Shown: piece by piece, positions 3,285 to 5,107 of the stretch | Layout: every line of letters starts with the position of its first letter | How positions within the stretch are numbered: the first letter of the stretch is position 1 | Assembly: GCA_013138615.1 (NCBI GenBank) | Contig: WTCK01000208.1 | Location: 1 to 5,107, forward strand | DNA from: Candidatus Thorarchaeota archaeon | GTDB lineage: Archaea; Asgardarchaeota; Thorarchaeia; Thorarchaeales; Thorarchaeaceae | DNA length: 5,107 nt | Direction: 5' to 3' | Made by a program: the position numbers and the translations under genes | Notes under the pieces: generated by a model | Database searches by the model: none | Told to the model about the DNA's origin: nothing | Seen by the model: only the letters and a program-made list of their open reading frames with translations

Positions 3285-5107
3285 TCACTGGACTTTCTTA
3301 AGTTTGATTCGGAATACAGCTCCTTTCTTTGACTTCTGTTTAGGTAGTACTTCTATAGACCCGCCATAGTGCTCAATAACACGCTTACTAAGGTATAGCC
3401 CAAGTCCTCCTCCCTTCGTCGAAGTCCCACGCTCAAAGAGTTTCGATTGAATCTCCTTAGAAATTCCGGGCCCATCATCAGATACGTCAATCTGCACGTA
3501 GTCCTTCTCTCGCGTGACCGCGATGAGGACCTTGACATCTGTTTCTGTGAATTGCGCAGAGTTACGTAACAGGTTGTCGAAGACCATCGGAAGCAATCTG
3601 CCACCAGCAATTTCTTGTTTCCTAGCCAAAGGATTGGCTTGGATCACGACTTCCATACCCCTGTGAGCTTTCATAGCTTGCAGCGCGCAAGTTTCTAGCA
3701 TCGCCACGATATTTTCTTCACTCTTCTTCTCTCGGGGTTCAAATAGAGCAAGCACCTGTGACATTCTAAGTGCAGATGCGCTGACAGCTTCAGCTAGCTC
3801 TGTGAGCCGAATATCATCTGCGTGCAGCACCTGAGCCCCTTGCGTCTGAGTAAGTATCACTTGCAGGTCGTTTCCCAAGTCGTGACGGAGAAGAGAGGTA
3901 TAGAGCTCGAGGTCTCTGCTTGACTCTCGCAGTTCTCTCTCCGATTCGATGTGATCCGTTATGTCTCTGATGACAGCTATGATAGCAACTGCATTGTCAT
4001 TAACAATGAGTGGTGACGCGCTAACCTCGCCCCACAACCTGTTCCCATTCTTGTGAATGAACTCGTACACAGCACGAGCGCCTTGCCGATTCGTGATCGC
4101 CTTGGCCATGTCTGAAAGGACCGCATCCGAGTACTCCGGAGCTAGAATGTCGATGTCCTGGAGCTTCTTTCCGATAATCTCATCTGGACCATAGCCCACG
4201 TGGACTTCTGCAGAAGGAGAAACAGTCAGTATTGTTCCATCAAGACCGAGTGAAAGGATTACGTCGGATGCATTCTCGAAGTGGAGCCGGTATATCTCTT
4301 CGCTATCTCTTAGAGCATCTTGCGTGGCCTTTTTCTCTGTTATATCAAAAAGCGTTCCTTGAAGGGCTGGTTGTCCTTCATACTCAATGAGGCTTGCAGT
4401 GAAATCGACCCAAATCTTCTTGCCATCTTTCCGAGTCAGACGAATCTCATATCTTTGAGGCGTTGGTTTTCCGTCAACTCTGTCTTTGAAGCGCTGGAGG
4501 AGAAGATGCAATTCCGTGGGGTCGATAATGCGGGCCATTTCTTTGGTCGAGAATTTGAGTATCTCATCAGGCGTGTAGCCAGTTATTTTAGAAATCACTG
4601 GATTAGCATAGCGAACACGTGGTGGAGCCCCTTGGAAAATAACAATTCCGAGAGTCACCTGCTCTAGTAGCGATTTGTACTTCGTTTCTGACACTTGCAG
4701 AGCTATTTCAGCACGCTTTCGTTCCGAGATGTCCCGCACAATCGCCTGCAACGCGGGCTTGTCCTCAATTTCAATAACATTCAGACTAACCTCGGCATCA
4801 AAGGGAGTGCCGTCATACTTGATATGCATCCACTCGAATCTCTGGGGCTCCCCATTGAATGCCGCACCGATTTTTTCTAATGCTTTCTCCTTTGAGTCCC
4901 TTCCGTCAGGTTGGTTTTCTGGCGAGAATCTGTATGGTGGTTGACCGATAATTTGCTCTCTGGTGCAATCAAACATCTCAAGGGTCTTGTCATTGCACTC
5001 GATGAAGATGTCATCCCTCATTAGAAAGATGGCGTCATTGGCGGATTCAAAGACAGTTCTATACGTCTTTTCAGACTCACCTCTAGCATCTTCCGCCTGT
5101 ATACGTT
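3285..5107 (-). CDS. Multi-PAS sensor histidine kinase, N-terminus cut by the right edge
   Basis: A cytoplasmic sensor kinase without visible membrane segments. The frame stays open upstream of ATG 5021 to the edge, adding 28 residues that include SEKTYRTVFESANDAIFLM, the start of a PAS domain; ATG 5021 falls inside that domain and is not the real start. Numbering from ATG 5021, the PAS/PAC units run from about -18 to 98, 111-228 and 240-355, each closing with RDISER, FDITEK or RDITDH and joined by short helices. The dimerization helix has LLRHDLGNDLQVI with phospho-acceptor His380. The ATPase domain shows an N-box FDNLLRNS (Asn483, Asn487), G1 DDGPGI (515-520), F-box LFERGTSTKGG and G2 GGGLGLYL (537-544). 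It should autophosphorylate His380 in response to a ligand or redox cue sensed by PAS. No receiver domain or response regulator is visible. The ferritin-like gene lies directly downstream, probably in the same transcript. The signal is unknown. Confidence 0.93.
   Translation of the reverse strand, partial: RIQAEDARGESEKTYRTVFESANDAIFLMRDDIFIECNDKTLEMFDCTREQIIGQPPYRFSPENQPDGRDSKEKALEKIGAAFNGEPQRFEWMHIKYDGTPFDAEVSLNVIEIEDKPALQAIVRDISERKRAEIALQVSETKYKSLLEQVTLGIVIFQGAPPRVRYANPVISKITGYTPDEILKFSTKEMARIIDPTELHLLLQRFKDRVDGKPTPQRYEIRLTRKDGKKIWVDFTASLIEYEGQPALQGTLFDITEKKATQDALRDSEEIYRLHFENASDVILSLGLDGTILTVSPSAEVHVGYGPDEIIGKKLQDIDILAPEYSDAVLSDMAKAITNRQGARAVYEFIHKNGNRLWGEVSASPLIVNDNAVAIIAVIRDITDHIESERELRESSRDLELYTSLLRHDLGNDLQVILTQTQGAQVLHADDIRLTELAEAVSASALRMSQVLALFEPREKKSEENIVAMLETCALQAMKAHRGMEVVIQANPLARKQEIAGGRLLPMVFDNLLRNSAQFTETDVKVLIAVTREKDYVQIDVSDDGPGISKEIQSKLFERGTSTKGGGLGLYLSKRVIEHYGGSIEVLPKQKSKKGAVFRIKLKKVQ

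Noticed and set aside
4320..4944. Plus-strand open frames opposite the kinase PAS domains
   Set aside because: They mirror a convincing multi-domain kinase frame and have no supporting start signals or motifs.

Overview
The window looks archaeal. Genes are preceded by BRE/TATA-like boxes at archaeal spacing, one mRNA appears leaderless, and the encoded proteins have archaeal styles (an ArsR-type winged helix fused to a GyrI-like domain, and a soluble multi-PAS kinase with an RHDLGND H-box). An Asgard/Thorarchaeota-like source is my best guess from protein flavour. That is inference and was not tested by any search.

Layout from left to right: (1) the 5' end of a minus-strand gene that runs off the left edge. 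(2) A divergent intergenic region with a minus-strand TATA box overlapped by a perfect 14-bp palindrome, plus a plus-strand TATA box. (3) A plus-strand winged-helix/GyrI-like regulator (256-1131). (4) A 259-bp spacer that starts with a T-rich terminator and the first copy of a hairpin-plus-palindrome repeat, and ends with an inverted repeat and TATA box just upstream of (5) a plus-strand aldo/keto reductase with an unusual C-terminal extension (1391-2575). (6) A 157-bp convergent spacer with a strong hairpin right after the stop codon and the second copy of the repeat. (7) A minus-strand pair: a large multi-PAS histidine kinase, truncated by the right edge (3285-5107), followed by a small ferritin-like protein (start best placed at 3209, stop at 2733).

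Working model: the regulator probably binds a small molecule through its GyrI-like domain and may control itself, the divergent left-edge gene and possibly the reductase, because GTGA/TCAC-type half-sites occur at both promoters. The kinase and ferritin-like gene probably form a transcription unit, which would link PAS-based sensing to an iron, oxygen or redox function. The least ordinary feature is the ~41-bp repeat (1158-1198 and 2607-2647). It lies 27-32 bp past the stop codons of two unrelated genes and flanks the reductase cassette. Each copy carries a stem-loop fused to an identical 13-bp palindrome. No mobile element, CRISPR array, tRNA or rRNA was seen.
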